The notes: generated from the letters alone by a model not told the origin. DNA of 52,425 bases from Perkinsus chesapeaki (GCA_013115145.1 JAAPAO010000211.1:1-52425), one strand, 5' to 3'. Shown: positions 37,758-49,521, counted from the stretch's first letter. Translations and numbers: made by a program.

Positions 37758-38092
37758 TTAGGCAGTTGGAGGATGAATTGGTTGCGCCAGGGTTGCTAGA
37801 GGCGCCAACACTGGGGACCGCCGACCGTCCTTGCCCACCTGGTAGACGTATACCCATGATCCTTCCCTGGTCTGGAACGCAACGCCGACATCGGCGCCAA
37901 GATCTACCAGAGGCGACACTCGTGTTATTATCGTGCCTAAGCTAGGCCCTGCGATGTCATTCTCCCGTCGGAACTACCTTTGGGGACCCTGTCCCGATAC
38001 GAGCGGCCTAAGTGGCCTCCACCGGATTTGCATGGCGGGTCCACCCACAGTGTGGCGGTAGGTGCTACCACTTTCCATTGCCTCACAGACAT
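37758..38092 (-). CDS. Small unknown protein of about 85 residues (two exons)
   Basis: ATG 38092-38090 gives MSVRQWKVVAPTATLWVDPP. A 74-nt GT-AG intron joins CKSG in phase to PSLGTIITRVSPLVDLGADV, then GVAFQTREGSWVYVYQVGKD and GRRSPVLAPLATLAQPIHPP, ending at TAA 37760-37758. The beta-strand-rich composition is protein-like and the other frames are broken. No family recognised. It lies between the pseudouridine synthase and the NYN gene on the same strand. It could be a 3' continuation of the NYN gene if that gene's apparent stop is spliced out. Confidence 0.42.
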
Positions 38093-38152
38093 CAGCGCAC
38101 CATCACTGGGCGGCGGTTGAGGATCTAACTAGTTTGCCTGTTGCTATATTTT

Positions 38153-39740
38153 CTAGATTGGATATCTACCAGTGCGCCGCCGTGACGTCAGCGGGCGCGA
38201 GTCCGATTCCTCGCTCGATGACGAAGTCGCTACAGTCGTCCGAGACAATTTGGCACAAGCCTCGCGGACCTCAGTGCTCCATGGTGACAGGAATCCTGGC
38301 AGCAGCAGCATCAGCAGCAAGTCCCCCGCAGCAGCTGCCTTCCCTTTAGTACCAGCGTCCTCCATGGACTTGGTTAAAAAAGGCATAAATCTGCCATCCA
38401 TCCAGCAATAGTATATATGCCTGTCCGAGTCTTTGGTCCTGAGGAACCTGCCACAGGGCATCTCAGGACCCAAGGCTACGAGGCCAGGCTTCCTCACCGC
38501 CGAATGTCGTCGGGAAGGGCCATATTCTCCTTGTGGTCCCGGTACTTATCATTGTCCACAAAGTACCTATAAGATGTCCCTTCCGTTGGTCCTAAGTGCG
38601 CTGCCTACCTACCCATCGGTCACTGAGGCCGCTATGATCGTGGACAAGTCGTCGCTGGAGCCTGGATTAGCGTCGCACTTTGGAATCTCATCGCACATCC
38701 GTCGGATGTCCTCAGGGATGTCTCCGGCCAAGCCGTGCTGTACGATCAGTTTCACCTGGCCACAGTGATTCGACCACCAAAGGTGCCCACGGCGGCGGTA
38801 CCTCTGCCTTGCACGCCCGGAAGTACTTGAGGCATTCTCGAGCCCCATTCCAGTTGGATGTCCTCTCGCCGAGGCCTAAACAGTTCTGAGCGTAGTCGTG
38901 GATCACATTGGCTGCATTAATGACGACCTTTGGTACATTGACGTCGATGGGCCGAGATGCCGGCGTCGGGGTTCGAACCCACGTCGTCATAAATGAATAC
39001 TGCGTGAGGCCTTCTAACGCGGGTACAGGTGGGTCCGTCGGTCTAGGACTACAAAAGGAGGCTGAATGACCCTTCCCTCTCGGGCAGTTCTCAGCTTAGA
39101 CGTGCCGTTAAGTACTGACCGACCCGGTTCGATACTTGTGTCGGAATGAACATAGCTTCGAGATATGCCAGCAAGCTAGTGTGGATCTCGGGGCTGCATT
39201 CCACGTCCAGTTGAAGTATACCGCTTTTCCATCCAAGCCGGCTAAGATTCCCAACAGTCGAAGAGCGGTCCCTAGCTTCAAAAGATTAACTACATTGCCT
39301 TCTAACAACTACATTGTCCCTGTGTACGGTTTAAAAATGTTTTCTCTCTTCACGGTCATCTCGCGCTTGGGCGAGCGCGAAATCAAAAGCGCAGATGCTG
39401 TTTTGGATGTGCCTGCTAAGAGACTTACAAGTGATGCTAAGCGTGGTGGATGTAGTCCCAAGTGACTCGGCAGGCTAACATCAGCACATGCCTCCACGTT
39501 GCAAGCCGGCATCGCATGCTCCATAATGTTGGCAGTTTCCTAGCAGGAACTACTTGCGCTGTGGACCTGCCACCATGTTCGGAGCTATAATAACAGCGCT
39601 CTCGCGTAAGGTGTGTCGGCGTCCCAGGCACTCCAAGTTGGTGCACTTACATTGGGCATCGTCGCCCGTCGAAAACCAAGTTCTAGAGCCTTCTGAGGGC
39701 CTTCATGGAATTCTGTACGCATGAACGTCTCAGGGAACAT
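38153..39740 (-). CDS. NYN/Zc3h12a-like (PIN-fold) ribonuclease-like protein (multi-exon)
   Basis: ATG 39740-39738 starts MFPETFMRTEFHEGPQKALE. Middle exons include ILQLDVECSPEIHTSLLAYL. The NYN domain follows: VPKVVINAANVIHDYAQNCL, NWNGARECLKYFRACKAE, VKLIVQHGLAGDIPEDIRRM, then NPGSSDDLSTIIAASVTDG. An intron joins this to YFVDNDKYRDHKENMALPDD. The last conserved part is IRRFLRTKDSDRHIYYCWMD with GRFMPFL, equivalent to the FMxPDDPxG end of ZC3H12A/KHNYN/N4BP1 domains. The acidic SDD and DNDKYRD motifs are kept, but the first catalytic Asp (VIDGxNV in the family) is Asn here. A Ser/acidic tail ends RRRTGRYPI at TAG 38155-38153. Family members cleave structured RNA; activity here is doubtful. 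No CCCH zinc finger seen. N-terminal exon joints are uncertain. Confidence 0.65.
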
Positions 39741-39820
39741 GGTTTCATCTTCGTCTATTGTTGAGTTTGTCAGTGCCTGGGGTGATTTCGCGGTTAGGTT
39801 TACTCTGAGGAGGCAGTTTG
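39741..39820. promoter_or_regulatory. Very short divergent promoter region
   Basis: Only 80 nt separate the start codons of the NYN-like gene (minus) and the Ca2+-ATPase (plus), so both core promoters and leaders must be squeezed here or overlap coding sequence. No named element recognised. Confidence 0.35.
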
Positions 39821-42800
39821 ATGCCCGATCAGCAAGACGCCGGCAGCCCCAGTTGCCTGATCTCCGCTCGAGAGCTATGCGCCATGATTAAGGCACGGGA
39901 CATAACAGGTGACCAGCAAATCCCTCCATTCTACCGCAACTCTTTCATAGGGGAGGCGGGTGACGATACGGAGGGCGAAGGCCCTGGCGGCCTGGCCATG
40001 CTAGAGGACCACGGAGGAGTCCAGGCCATCGCAGAGAAGGTGAGACAGGTCCGGTGGGGCGATGGTCATTATCTCTGTGTATCAGATCGGCAGTAGCCTC
40101 AGTAACGGCGTTAGAAGTAGCGATGTCGAAGCACTCAAAAGAAAGTGGGTCCGCCTTCGATGAAACAGGTCGTGGAAAGTGAGTCAGATACGGCGCTAAT
40201 TTCGTACCGCCACCAAAGCCAAAAACGTACTTTCAATTCCTGTTTGCGGCCTTCAAGGATTTCACCATCCTTATGCTTTGTGGAGCAGCTGTTATAAGTC
40301 TAGTACTCGCAGCGACGTAAGATACTCTTTGCTCTTCGGTGAGGGGGAGGCTGCTCTATCAGGTATGAGCGAACGGCCACGGCGTATGCGGAGGGGTCCG
40401 CGATCATTGTGGCCATTTTGGTGGTCACTAATGTGGCCGCTTTCAACGACTGGAGGAAACAAAGGCAATTCGATAAACTGAACCGGAAGGTTGAGGTGAG
40501 CATCTGAAAGGCAGGGCGGGGCTCAGAGAATGGCGATCAGGACATATCCATCCGAGTGGTTCGTGATGGCAAAAAGCAGGAGATCTCCATCAATGAAATT
40601 GTAACCTATTTCGTATCTTTCAAGGGGAGCTAGATTCCTCAGGTCGTTGGGGAGGTTGTCCTTGTTGGCGTCGGGGACATATTGTGTGCTGATGGTGTTG
40701 TTATCGAGAGCTCTGCTCTCTACTGTGATGAGAGCTCCCTAACCGGCGAGCCTGTACTGATGGCAAAGGACCCTAAAGTCCACCCCTTCCTTTTGTCTGG
40801 AACTAAGGTGAGTGTCTGGTCTCCTAATGTGGACGTAGATGGTGCTCAGGTGATGGACGGCTCAGGGATGTTCCTGGCGATTGCTGTTGGGGCCAACTCC
40901 GAGGCTGGGAAAATTAAGGTGCTTCCGTCCCTGCTTGTAGGGTTGATCACTGCTGGCTCTCTAGTCCCTCATCAGCGGCAAGGCACGCAAGGTTGAGAAG
41001 CCACCTGCGGCGGCGGCGGCGACCGACGAGCAGCATCCAGACGGCGAAGGGCATGAGGAGGATGAACACGGTATGAGGGGTGGTAGTAGGGCCCTGTCAG
41101 TCAAGTCTGCCATTTCAGAGATTGTTGCCGAACACGAAGAGAAGAGCGTTCTAACCGCCAAGTTGGACCGCATGGCCCTTCAGATCGGCAAGGCCGGTAC
41201 CGTTGTGGCCGTGCTATGTGTTATCATTATGGCCATAAGGTAGTCATAGTAGAGGGAGCGCTTGATAAAGTGATGTGGCAGATTTTCGATCACAAAGTTC
41301 GCAATAACGGACACCACAGAGATATGTCTTACTATGGAGGATGTCACCTGCTCCTCGGAGAAAATTGTCGACCTAGTCGGCAACAACATCTGTGATCCCA
41401 CGAATGCCAATCAGCAGTGCGTCTCCATCTTCGGCCGCTCCACCACGCCGGTCTGTAGGTACCCTTGCTGCCATCAAGTGCACGCTAATGAGGTTGAGCT
41501 TCTGGGGGCGCCATGCGGATGGATGATGCCTTTCCTCGGCCAGATGCTCCAGTTCTTCATCACAGGTCGGTCCGATTGTCCCACTCCCCCAATCTGAGAT
41601 CTACTATTAGGTATTACCATTTTGGTGGTGGCCATCCCAGAGGGTCTGCCACTGGCGGTGACCCTCTCCCTGGCCTTTGCCGTCACTAAAATGCAGAAGG
41701 ACAACAACCTGGTGAGAAGGAGCTGCTGCTACGCTCCGCCTCATTCGACGCTTTTTTAGGTTAAGCATTTGGATGCCTGTGAGACCATGGGGTCCGCGAC
41801 GACCATCTGTAGCGACAAGACCGGTAGAGTGCTTAGGTGGGATGAATTTTTGAGCCGTAGTCAGGCACTCTGACGAAGAACCGAATGACCGTGGTCGAGG
41901 CGAATCTGGCCGGTGTGGAGATCCAACCGCGAGATGGCCGGAAGCTCACCCCGTTGGCCAATCCAGAAGTAAGGTTGCTTCTGTGGGAAGCACTTGTGGA
42001 GGTGATATCGTGAAGTATCAAAGCCAGTGCTAGATGTATGAAGACGTAACGTCAGGGTATAATGCAGAAAGAAGAGTATTCGCCTGGAGGGTGTGTGGGG
42101 GGAGGGGTAGCGTCTCCGTCGATCTCTTTGACCATTTTTGGCGAGTCGTATGCGGCTGAACTGATCCTAGTGTGCACCTTAGAGCTTCCTCTCCAGCCCT
42201 GGTGTGTAATCGTCCGAGGATTGTACGTTTTGCTGACAATCTCTGCGTCGATTGAGAGCTAGACCCCGGGTACGTGGTACGATGTTGATGATTAGCACCA
42301 CATCTTAGACAACTCATATACCACTTCATAACGTTGTTGGTGGATTTATTAACACCCCTCGTGGCGCACTCGAGTGAAAAAACTGTTTTTAACTGGAATA
42401 ATTTGCATAGCCGCTCCTGTGGGCGCGGTTAGAGCTTTACGCTGGGACGCCTCGAAAATGCAGCGCGGAACTATGAGGGGGGTCCCGTACCTTACTGACA
42501 ACTGTTCGGAGGGAGAGCTAGACGATGAGAACTGCTGCTGCTGCTGCCTCGTTATCAACTTAATTCCACCAAGCGGGTAATGTAAAGAATCAAACAGTGT
42601 CGGGAATCGTTGTTTTCTTCTTCCACTTTCTATGAGCATCCCATCATTGTGCAGATACATCACATTCTTATGGAAGGTATAGCCCTTAATACTACAGCCG
42701 ATATTAAATGGGACCAACTGGCTTCTGCCTATGACCAGGTAAGACTCTAGCAGCACGGGCGATTTAAAAATCGGTTGGGATTCGCGTTTGTGAATGGCCC

Positions 42801-45800
42801 CAGGTGGAGCTCATGTCTCCTAGCATAATGGCAGTATTTTGTCACGCGCCCAATAATTAATCGGGCTGCTATATAAAAACCACACGGTTTGCAGGAGAGT
42901 TGTGACTGCCCGTTCCCCCCCAGATTGGCAACAAGACCGAGTGCGCCCTCCTGCAGCTGGTAGAGCAATTTGGCAGCAGCTACGAGAAGCTCAGAGACGA
43001 AGCTTTGGACTCCGGCGTGGAAGGCAGCAAGACCGGGCGGGGCAGGTCGGGCTGTGCGAGGTTGGCTGGCAGCATCTCTATTGGCAGGTTCCTGGTGCAC
43101 GAGATTCCCTTCTCGTCAGCTCGGAAGCGGTCCAGTGTGGTGGTCCGGACCAAAGAGGGGAAGTATCGGATGTACACTAAGGGAGCCAGCGAAATTGTAA
43201 GGGGACCTTGCTTGGGTGTCATCATCATCGAGGGCCAGGTGCTGGACCTCTGCAGCTCCTACCAACAGTCTGGTGGCGCAGGAATCCCTGGTCGACTAGA
43301 CCAACGTGCTCGGCAGATCATGTAGCTTGGAGACTGCTCCTTTGCTGTGTATCAGGGCTGTCTTCAGAGATACCATCATTACCCTCTACGCTAGGAAGTC
43401 CCTGAGGACGGTGAGTCTGGCCTATAGGGACTTCGACGCCGAGCCCGCTGGTGGCTGGGATGAGGCCCATGCGGAGAGGGAAGATCGGCTTGCCATAGAA
43501 TCGGTACTGGCAGGCATGACGTGTCTGGTAGAGTCGGGTTGCTCAGAACTTGGTGTTTCTGGGAGTTGTCGGCATCGAAGATCCTCTACGTGATGAAGTA
43601 CCGGATGCTATTGCGGATTGCAACCGAGCTGGCGTGGATGTCAGGATGGTTACCGGTGATAACCTGGAGACCGCTGTAATATAATGACGCAGGCTGATCG
43701 ATGTGCTGCTGGGTGGTGCACGCACCTTCCTTATCGGTCCCGGAAAAATCTGCGGGAATTTTCTGAAATTTCACCGAAATTTTCCTTATGTGGCCAGCAG
43801 GAGGTCGAACGCAGACATTCTAGCTATTAGTTGCTTTCGGGCATTGCCTTCCCTCTAGGCATGGAGCTCTGTGACAAAGAGCTTTTGATGAGCAAGTCAT
43901 AGGTGATTCGATCACGTCGCTTGGTCGTTACGTTGTCTTTCGGTGTCGAACAGCAAACCGATCCACCTGGTGGAATTTTCCTTCCTCGTTTTCCCTAGAT
44001 TGTTTCGGATCTGGAACCTGGTCGTTCAAACTCCATACGAGAAGGTTTCCGTCTGAAACTTTCCGAGGGTTGATATATCTACTCATCAGATCGCCATCGC
44101 TCGTGGATGCGGAATCCTCCGTCCTGGTATCGATCTCGACAAACTCGGTGATGTAGTTCCGGGTGCTGCTATGACCGGTCCACGCTTCCGGAAAACGGTG
44201 GGTGTCCCGGGCCTGCTGTAGGAGGGGTAGAGTTGTTATAGGTACTTAAGGAGGATGGCTGCACGATTGACCAGGAGGCATTCGATAGGGTGTGGCCGAG
44301 GCTGAGGGTTTTGGCGAGATCAAGCCCTACTGACAAGTAGGACTAACTCCGTCTGGGTATTGATGGACGCGGTGGTTGAGACGGGAGAAAACCGAGGAAA
44401 ATGATCTTCACGCTGCACTGTTCTTGCTGAACTTCTCCACTGCAGAGTCGTCATCTTAGCGGTTAGGTTTAGTAGCAGTCCTTGGGATCTATTTAGAGCC
44501 CATTCCCCGAGACAGTGTGGTCAAAAACTGTCCGAGAACGACGACGTTATTGAGCTACGATTGAGATGTATTAGTTGCTTATTGATGACCTTTCGTAAAT
44601 GTGTACCACATTCTGTATCATATTAGGTACATCTTGGTATCCGGTTTGAACGAGAGTGAGCTGTACTCCACCGAGGCTGGTAGAAGTCTTGGCATCTATC
44701 CAGACAGGCAAGTTGTTGCTGTTACTGGGGATGGCACCAATGATGCCCCGGCTCTACGACGTGCTGATGTTGGTTTTGCGATGGGTAGGACTGGCTCGTC
44801 ACCGCCATCGGGGCGGCGGTATGATTGTTATGGTAGGTATATCTGGCACACCGGTGGCAAAGGACGCTGCGGACATCATTCTGATGGATGACAACTTCTC
44901 CAGTATCCTAAAGGCCTGCATGTGGGGGAGAAATGTGTAGGTGTCGCTGCCGGGGATCGAACCTGGGTGCATTGGATTCGCAGATACGACTCTATATCGA
45001 AGTTCCTGCAGTTCCAGCTTACAGTTAATATATCCGCCATCACCATGGCGTCCATAGGGGCTTTCGCCTTCTCTGAGTCTCCGCTCAAAGCTGTCCAGGT
45101 TGGCCATAGCCCGCGTTCGACCCTCCTGTACTTGTAATCTTCAGATGTTGTGGGTGAATCTAATAATGGACGCCTTGGCCTCTCTCTCCTTGGCCACGGA
45201 GCCCCCCACAAGTTCCCTCCTAGATCGCCCTCCATACGGCCGCAACACTTCTCTGATAAGCGGCTTTATGCTGTGGAACATGCTCGGCCAAGCGATGTAA
45301 ACGCTATCGCCATCGGTGGGCTTGCCAGGTTCCTTTTTAGTTTCCAATTGGTTGTGCTCAACATAATCCTCTTTGCTGGCCCGAGCATTCTGGACATCGA
45401 TAGCGGTGCAGGGTGCGTTCGATCGAATGGTCTTCCACATGAAGCTTGATCGATGTTAGGTTGGGCCATGGCGCGGCTCCGACTGTTCACTACACTATTA
45501 TTTTCAATACATTCGTGCTGATGCAACTCAGCAATCAGTTCAACGCGAGGAAGCTCTATCATCAGTGGAACCTATTTGGCGGGTTGCTGCGAAGTCCCTT
45601 GTTTGTCGGCATTGTGACGGTGGAATTCGCACTGCAAGTGAGTCTGGTTCTGACAGCGGCCATTTAAAAGCAATATGCTTTCCAATGGGGCTGCCCTGCT
45701 TATAGCCATTAAAATATATTTCCTTTTGGAGCTGTCGTTGCTCTGCGGAAATGTTGGTTGCTGCACTGGGCGTGCACGTCTCGAATCGAATGCTGGCAGA

Positions 45801-46429
45801 ATCGGGCTCAGAAAGAATGACTCTGAGTGCTTTGACAATACTTTCTCGATACATGTCGTATAGTGATTACCTTCAACGTACCCATCGTGTCTCCTCAGGT
45901 TCTTATAGTACAGTTCGGCGGTGCATGGTTCAAGACAACGCAGCTGGAGTGGCACCATTGGGCTTTGTGCTTAATACTAGGCCTCGGCTCATTCCCAGTG
46001 CAGTACTTGATCATTTTCCTGGCCAGAGTAAGATACTGTTGCTCTCTCGCATAGCCCTCGCCTCAGGCCAGTCGACATTGCTGCAAGCGAATCAGCCCGG
46101 AGATGCCGAAGCACCATTCGATGAGGGACAGGCCGAGTAAGGCACCGCCGCCGCCGCACTGTGAAGATTCATTTGCGTTAATGTTGCCGTTCAAAGGTGT
46201 CGTGTACTCGGAAGATGAATTTGTCTGGCCCGGCAAGAAGTTTGGAGATATGGAAGATCTTGATCATCTTAAAGGCGCCTCCCATCATGAAAGTGAGCTC
46301 GGACGAAGCCTTGAATATGCGGACCCTGTGAAGGGGAATTTCGGGAAATTCGACACGATTACTTCGACTCGTAATTTACGACTGACTCTGCCACTTCCGT
46401 GCAAGCGTGAATTGACGCAGTTGGGTTAG
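39821..46429 (+). CDS. Plasma-membrane-type Ca2+-transporting P-type ATPase (PMCA, type IIB; many exons)
   Basis: Pumps Ca2+ out of the cytosol using ATP. ATG 39821 begins [20 protein letters not shown] and leads to [13 protein letters not shown], the PMCA N-terminal pattern. [20 protein letters not shown] (TM1 entry) and [20 protein letters not shown] follow, then [29 protein letters not shown] (TM4) and [10 protein letters not shown] at about 41799-41824 with the phosphorylated Asp. The N-domain has [20 protein letters not shown] and [10 protein letters not shown]. Then come [47 protein letters not shown] and [58 protein letters not shown] and [20 protein letters not shown] cover TM5-TM10. 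A roughly 130-residue hydrophilic tail ends KRELTQLG at TAG. Long introns near 42000-42650 and 43680-44090. All catalytic motifs intact; I see no clear calmodulin-binding helix in the tail. Confidence 0.95.
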
Positions 46430-46707
46430 TACTGATAATGAACAACTCACCATGGCGATCGCCCTCCCAGTAAAGAATCCTGATTATGGCTCACGAGAAA
46501 TATCAAGCGCCTGAGAAAAATACCCACTTGTTAAGTGTGCCTCCTGTGTGGCTAGTAGATTTTCTCAGTTTCAGTTTCCTGGCACTAGTACTTGTGGCGT
46601 GGTGTTTCTATCGGCCATGACGAGGCCTTCAGTGACTGTTTCCAGGCCTGGCGTCAGTTATTTCCCGAAGTATAGTACAGTTCTCATCGAAGTCCCTCGG
46701 CAGCGTG
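46430..46707. other. Intergenic region
   Basis: 278 nt between the Ca2+-ATPase stop and the next proposed ATG. No recognised element. Confidence 0.4.
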
Positions 46708-47817
46708 ATGGGTGAGATTCCCTCGGAGTCGGCGCTTCAACATACAACGCGGGGAGGGTAAGCGCGGGAGGGCAACTGCAGGCCTCAGCAGAGGCGCCGC
46801 CGATTTCAGGTTTAGAAATCGCCGCAGAGTCGAGGCCACTCACATCATGGCCAAGGAGTCGTCGACTATGGGGGCTCGGGACCGGGAAGAGTAAGCGGGA
46901 ACGTGGTCGCTGGGTCGGGCTCAGATGCAAGGGCCATCGAATGCTACCAGAAGGAGTACTCTGGGTGCTCGGATGTACGGTCTAGAAACACATATCGTAA
47001 GAACTTTTTATATTTAAGTACAATCCTATTCCCCTTTTCGCAACACAAGGACTGGTGATACAGAAATGGGCCTAATACAGTCCAGCGTGAACTACACAAC
47101 TGAGTACTTCAAACGAGCGGAGCGAAGGGGGTATCAGATTGTAATTTCATGCACTTGGTGCATTAAACAATTCCTTATGATAGTTCTCTCCCACTGGATG
47201 GAAGAAGTATCACTTCCTGGCTACCATATGGATTACGGAGTTCTATCTTTTTCATATCTTAGCACTAGCAGCATCCCCCGGTTTCCAGGGAGCACAGTGA
47301 ATACATGATCCGCTGCTCTGTTTTAATGGCTTTCTGTTTTGGGGTATGTTGCTCGCCACATTTCTGTCTTCAGAGAATTCCTCCATGCTGCTCGAGAGTA
47401 TCATCGCCATACTCATCAACATGAGGGGATGTCCCATGGGAAGGCCACCCCGAGCCAGGCTGCAACCGAGCGGACCTCTAGTGGGTCCAAAAACGCCTTA
47501 TAGGTTTATTAATATGGTCGTGATGACCGCCCAATTCCATACAAGTTGTTAGCGGCTGTATTCGCCTTCTATAGTGTACGAGAATCTCGACACTTCTCCA
47601 AGCCGTCATCAAGATGATGATAATTTCGCTGATGTTGCCTCCTGCGCCGCACCCCTTTTGATTGCACTTGCGTCTCGACCCGGACGTCGATGTTGGCCCT
47701 TTTGTACTGGCCATCATCGGCATCCTGGTTTATGTTAGTCTCTTAATTCTTTTGCTACCGGATTATGTAAACGCCAAAGTTTTGTACGACCTTAAGGTCA
47801 TCTTCGGCGATCTCTAG
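46708..47817 (+). CDS. Putative membrane protein, unidentified, with an in-frame TGA (multi-exon model)
   Basis: ATG 46708 gives MGEIPSESALQHTTRGG. Phase-consistent introns join FRNRRRVEATHIMAKESSTM, GARDREEAIECYQKEYSGCS and DVRSRNTYR. The C-terminal end is clear: VGPFVLAIIGILVYVSLLIL plus LLPDYVNAKVLYDLKVIFGD and a stop at TAG 47815-47817. Upstream in the same frame is another hydrophobic helix, STLLQAVIKMMIISLMLPPA. Between these two helices the frame is cut by TGA at 47659-47661. The middle (47080-47560) is only partly interpretable and has further hydrophobic segments. No family recognised. The TGA may be a pseudogene mutation, a sequencing error or an unseen intron. Confidence 0.4.
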
Positions 47818-47975
47818 TCTTTTGAGTTCGCAGCAGTTGTCAATTCAGTGGTGATAGCTCGCTCTGCAGTGTAGCTGTGTAGCTGTGTTCTAGCCCCAAG
47901 GCGGGGTTTCGTTTTCGGACGAAGCCTGCGAGGCTATCTCACATCGGAAGCATCTGTGGTAGGTGTATCGAGTTA

Positions 47976-49521
47976 ATGTCCGGGCACTGGCCGCCGCCTC
48001 CGCCGCCTCAATCGCAACAACAACACCATGAGCCTCGGCCACTACCTGTACCATATCGTCACCATGTCTCTTATTATCCTCCTAGACACAACCAGGCAAG
48101 CTGGATGGTGCCGTTAGCTGCCCGGCAGCAGCGCTTTTAGGCCCATCCCACCGTCGGCGATGTTCGAACATGGTGGATGGTGGTAATGCGCCAACAACAA
48201 TCTTATGCGCAACATTATCATCAACTGCAGCAGCACTATCTTAATTACCACGGTCTTCGCCCACCAGCGCCTTTACCGTACGCTCCACCGGCTCTCCCAG
48301 TCTGGCAGCGGCGCTCACCAGATGAGGCGCCGTCACCTCTGAGACTGCCTCCTAGTCAAGCTGAGAGTGACTGGCGACAGCGGGGTGGGCTCCTAAGCAG
48401 CTGCGGTGATGTACTGCATTTTCAGGTTCGGCTAGTGTACATCAGCCTACTGCAGAAGGCAATGTCCGTGGGACTCCTCCGTATCCTCGTGGCCGCCGAT
48501 CACCACCACGGTCTTGTCCTCCGCCGGGCGTCTTCCGAGGAACCCCAGCCAGCACTGGCACTGATCAGCATGGCTGCTGGACGGTCGACCGTCCCAATCG
48601 ACTGCACTACGATAGTGAAGAAGTTCTCATTAATTCGCTACAAAAGAGGCGACGAGTGTCGCGAACGCGGTATGTGCGGCTCCCCACCTTCTCCGAGGAT
48701 GAGCGAGATGCTTCCTCGGGAAGGCCGGTGGCTCAAAAGAAAGCTCAGTCGTTCACCGATGCATTACTGGCTGCTCGAATGAAGCCCGGAGGGCCGGCAG
48801 CTCTCCGAACTCCTGAGCGAGGCGGAGCTAGGACAGCTGAAAAGTTGCGAAGTTCAGGCTCACGGACGCCAGCACCGACTAGGCGGCTATCCGTCATCAA
48901 CGAGACTTCCGGAGAGCGAAACGGCAGCCCGGCAAGGCAGCCTCTGAGGAGCCAGGTGTCGCCTCAGACCGACCCACGGTCGTGGTACGCCGAGGGCCGG
49001 ACACCGTCATCTTCGTCCCCTCCGAGAATCAATCCAGCCGACTACGGTTGCGGCGTCCCTGATGATGATGGTGGGTTCACCACTGATGTCGAGCGTGGTA
49101 TGGCCAGTGAGGAGGATATTGGCAGCACCAGCAGTGAAGAAGAAGAGGAGGAGGAGTCCAGCGACCAGAGCGAGGAGGACTCGAGCGACGATGACAGGTG
49201 AACGACGTGTGTATGATGCGAATCTACAGTGTCGGTTTCAGTTGCACATCTGGGCACGAGATCGTCCAGCGAGGAGACGAGATCATTAGGCGTAAACGAG
49301 TCAGAAGGAGGACGAAACGAAGATCTCCGAGCTTGGACTTTGTCGATTGCAGCGAGGAGTTCAACACCGGGCTTTTCGCCACCGGTGATGAGCCGACACT
49401 CCGGTTCAAGAAAGCCGTTACTAGACGATTTGGCGCTAAGCTGAGGCATCTCCCAATGTTCCGAGAAGCAGCTGTTGAGATCGATAATAGAGAAGTGCAT
49501 GTTGAAGAGTACCGAATGTAG
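47976..49521 (+). CDS. Intrinsically disordered Q/P/H-rich protein with acidic segment and basic C-terminus (multi-exon)
   Basis: ATG 47976 starts MSGHWPPPPPPQSQQQHHEP and continues VPYRHHVSYYPPRHNQ, then QQSYAQHYHQLQQHYLNYHG, a Gln/Tyr/His/Pro-rich low-complexity domain. The next exon gives RLHYDSEEVLINSLQKRRRV and TRYVRLPTFSEDERDASSGR, then a Ser/Arg/Pro region and a strongly acidic stretch (SSEEEEEEESSDQSEEDSSD). A 32-nt intron (about 49198-49230) reads through to GHEIVQRGDEIIRRKRVRRR and FRFGAKLRHLPM-like sequence, ending EVHVEEYRM at TAG 49519-49521. Without splicing the gene would stop at TGA 49199-49201. No folded domain recognised. Composition fits a nuclear or RNA-granule scaffold, but function is unknown. 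The splice structure at 48120-48560 is uncertain. Confidence 0.58.

Noticed and set aside
38738-38790. A 22-nt intron in the NYN gene
   Set aside because: A donor 24 nt earlier gives a normal 46-nt intron in phase zero, which is more plausible.
38609-38850. Proteinaceous RNase P (PRORP) identity for the NYN gene
   Set aside because: The SDD and YRDH motifs look similar, but there is no CxxC structural zinc motif or PPR array, and the C-terminal GRFMPFL block fits Zc3h12a-type domains better.
38960-39025. GGGGTTCGAACCC at 38968-38980 as a tRNA gene on the minus strand
   Set aside because: The T-arm-like sequence is present, but no 5' acceptor strand or clean anticodon stem pairs with it. The bases fall in a coding exon of the NYN gene.
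44937-44990. A tRNA gene in the Ca2+-ATPase intron
   Set aside because: A near-complete T-arm is visible on the minus strand, but the 47-nt intron is too short for a cloverleaf, and no D-arm or matching acceptor stem exists.
47818-47980. SECIS element supporting selenocysteine at the TGA of the membrane protein
   Set aside because: A GC-rich hairpin (GCCCCAAGGCGGGG) exists, but no ATGA/AA/GA core in proper spacing could be found.
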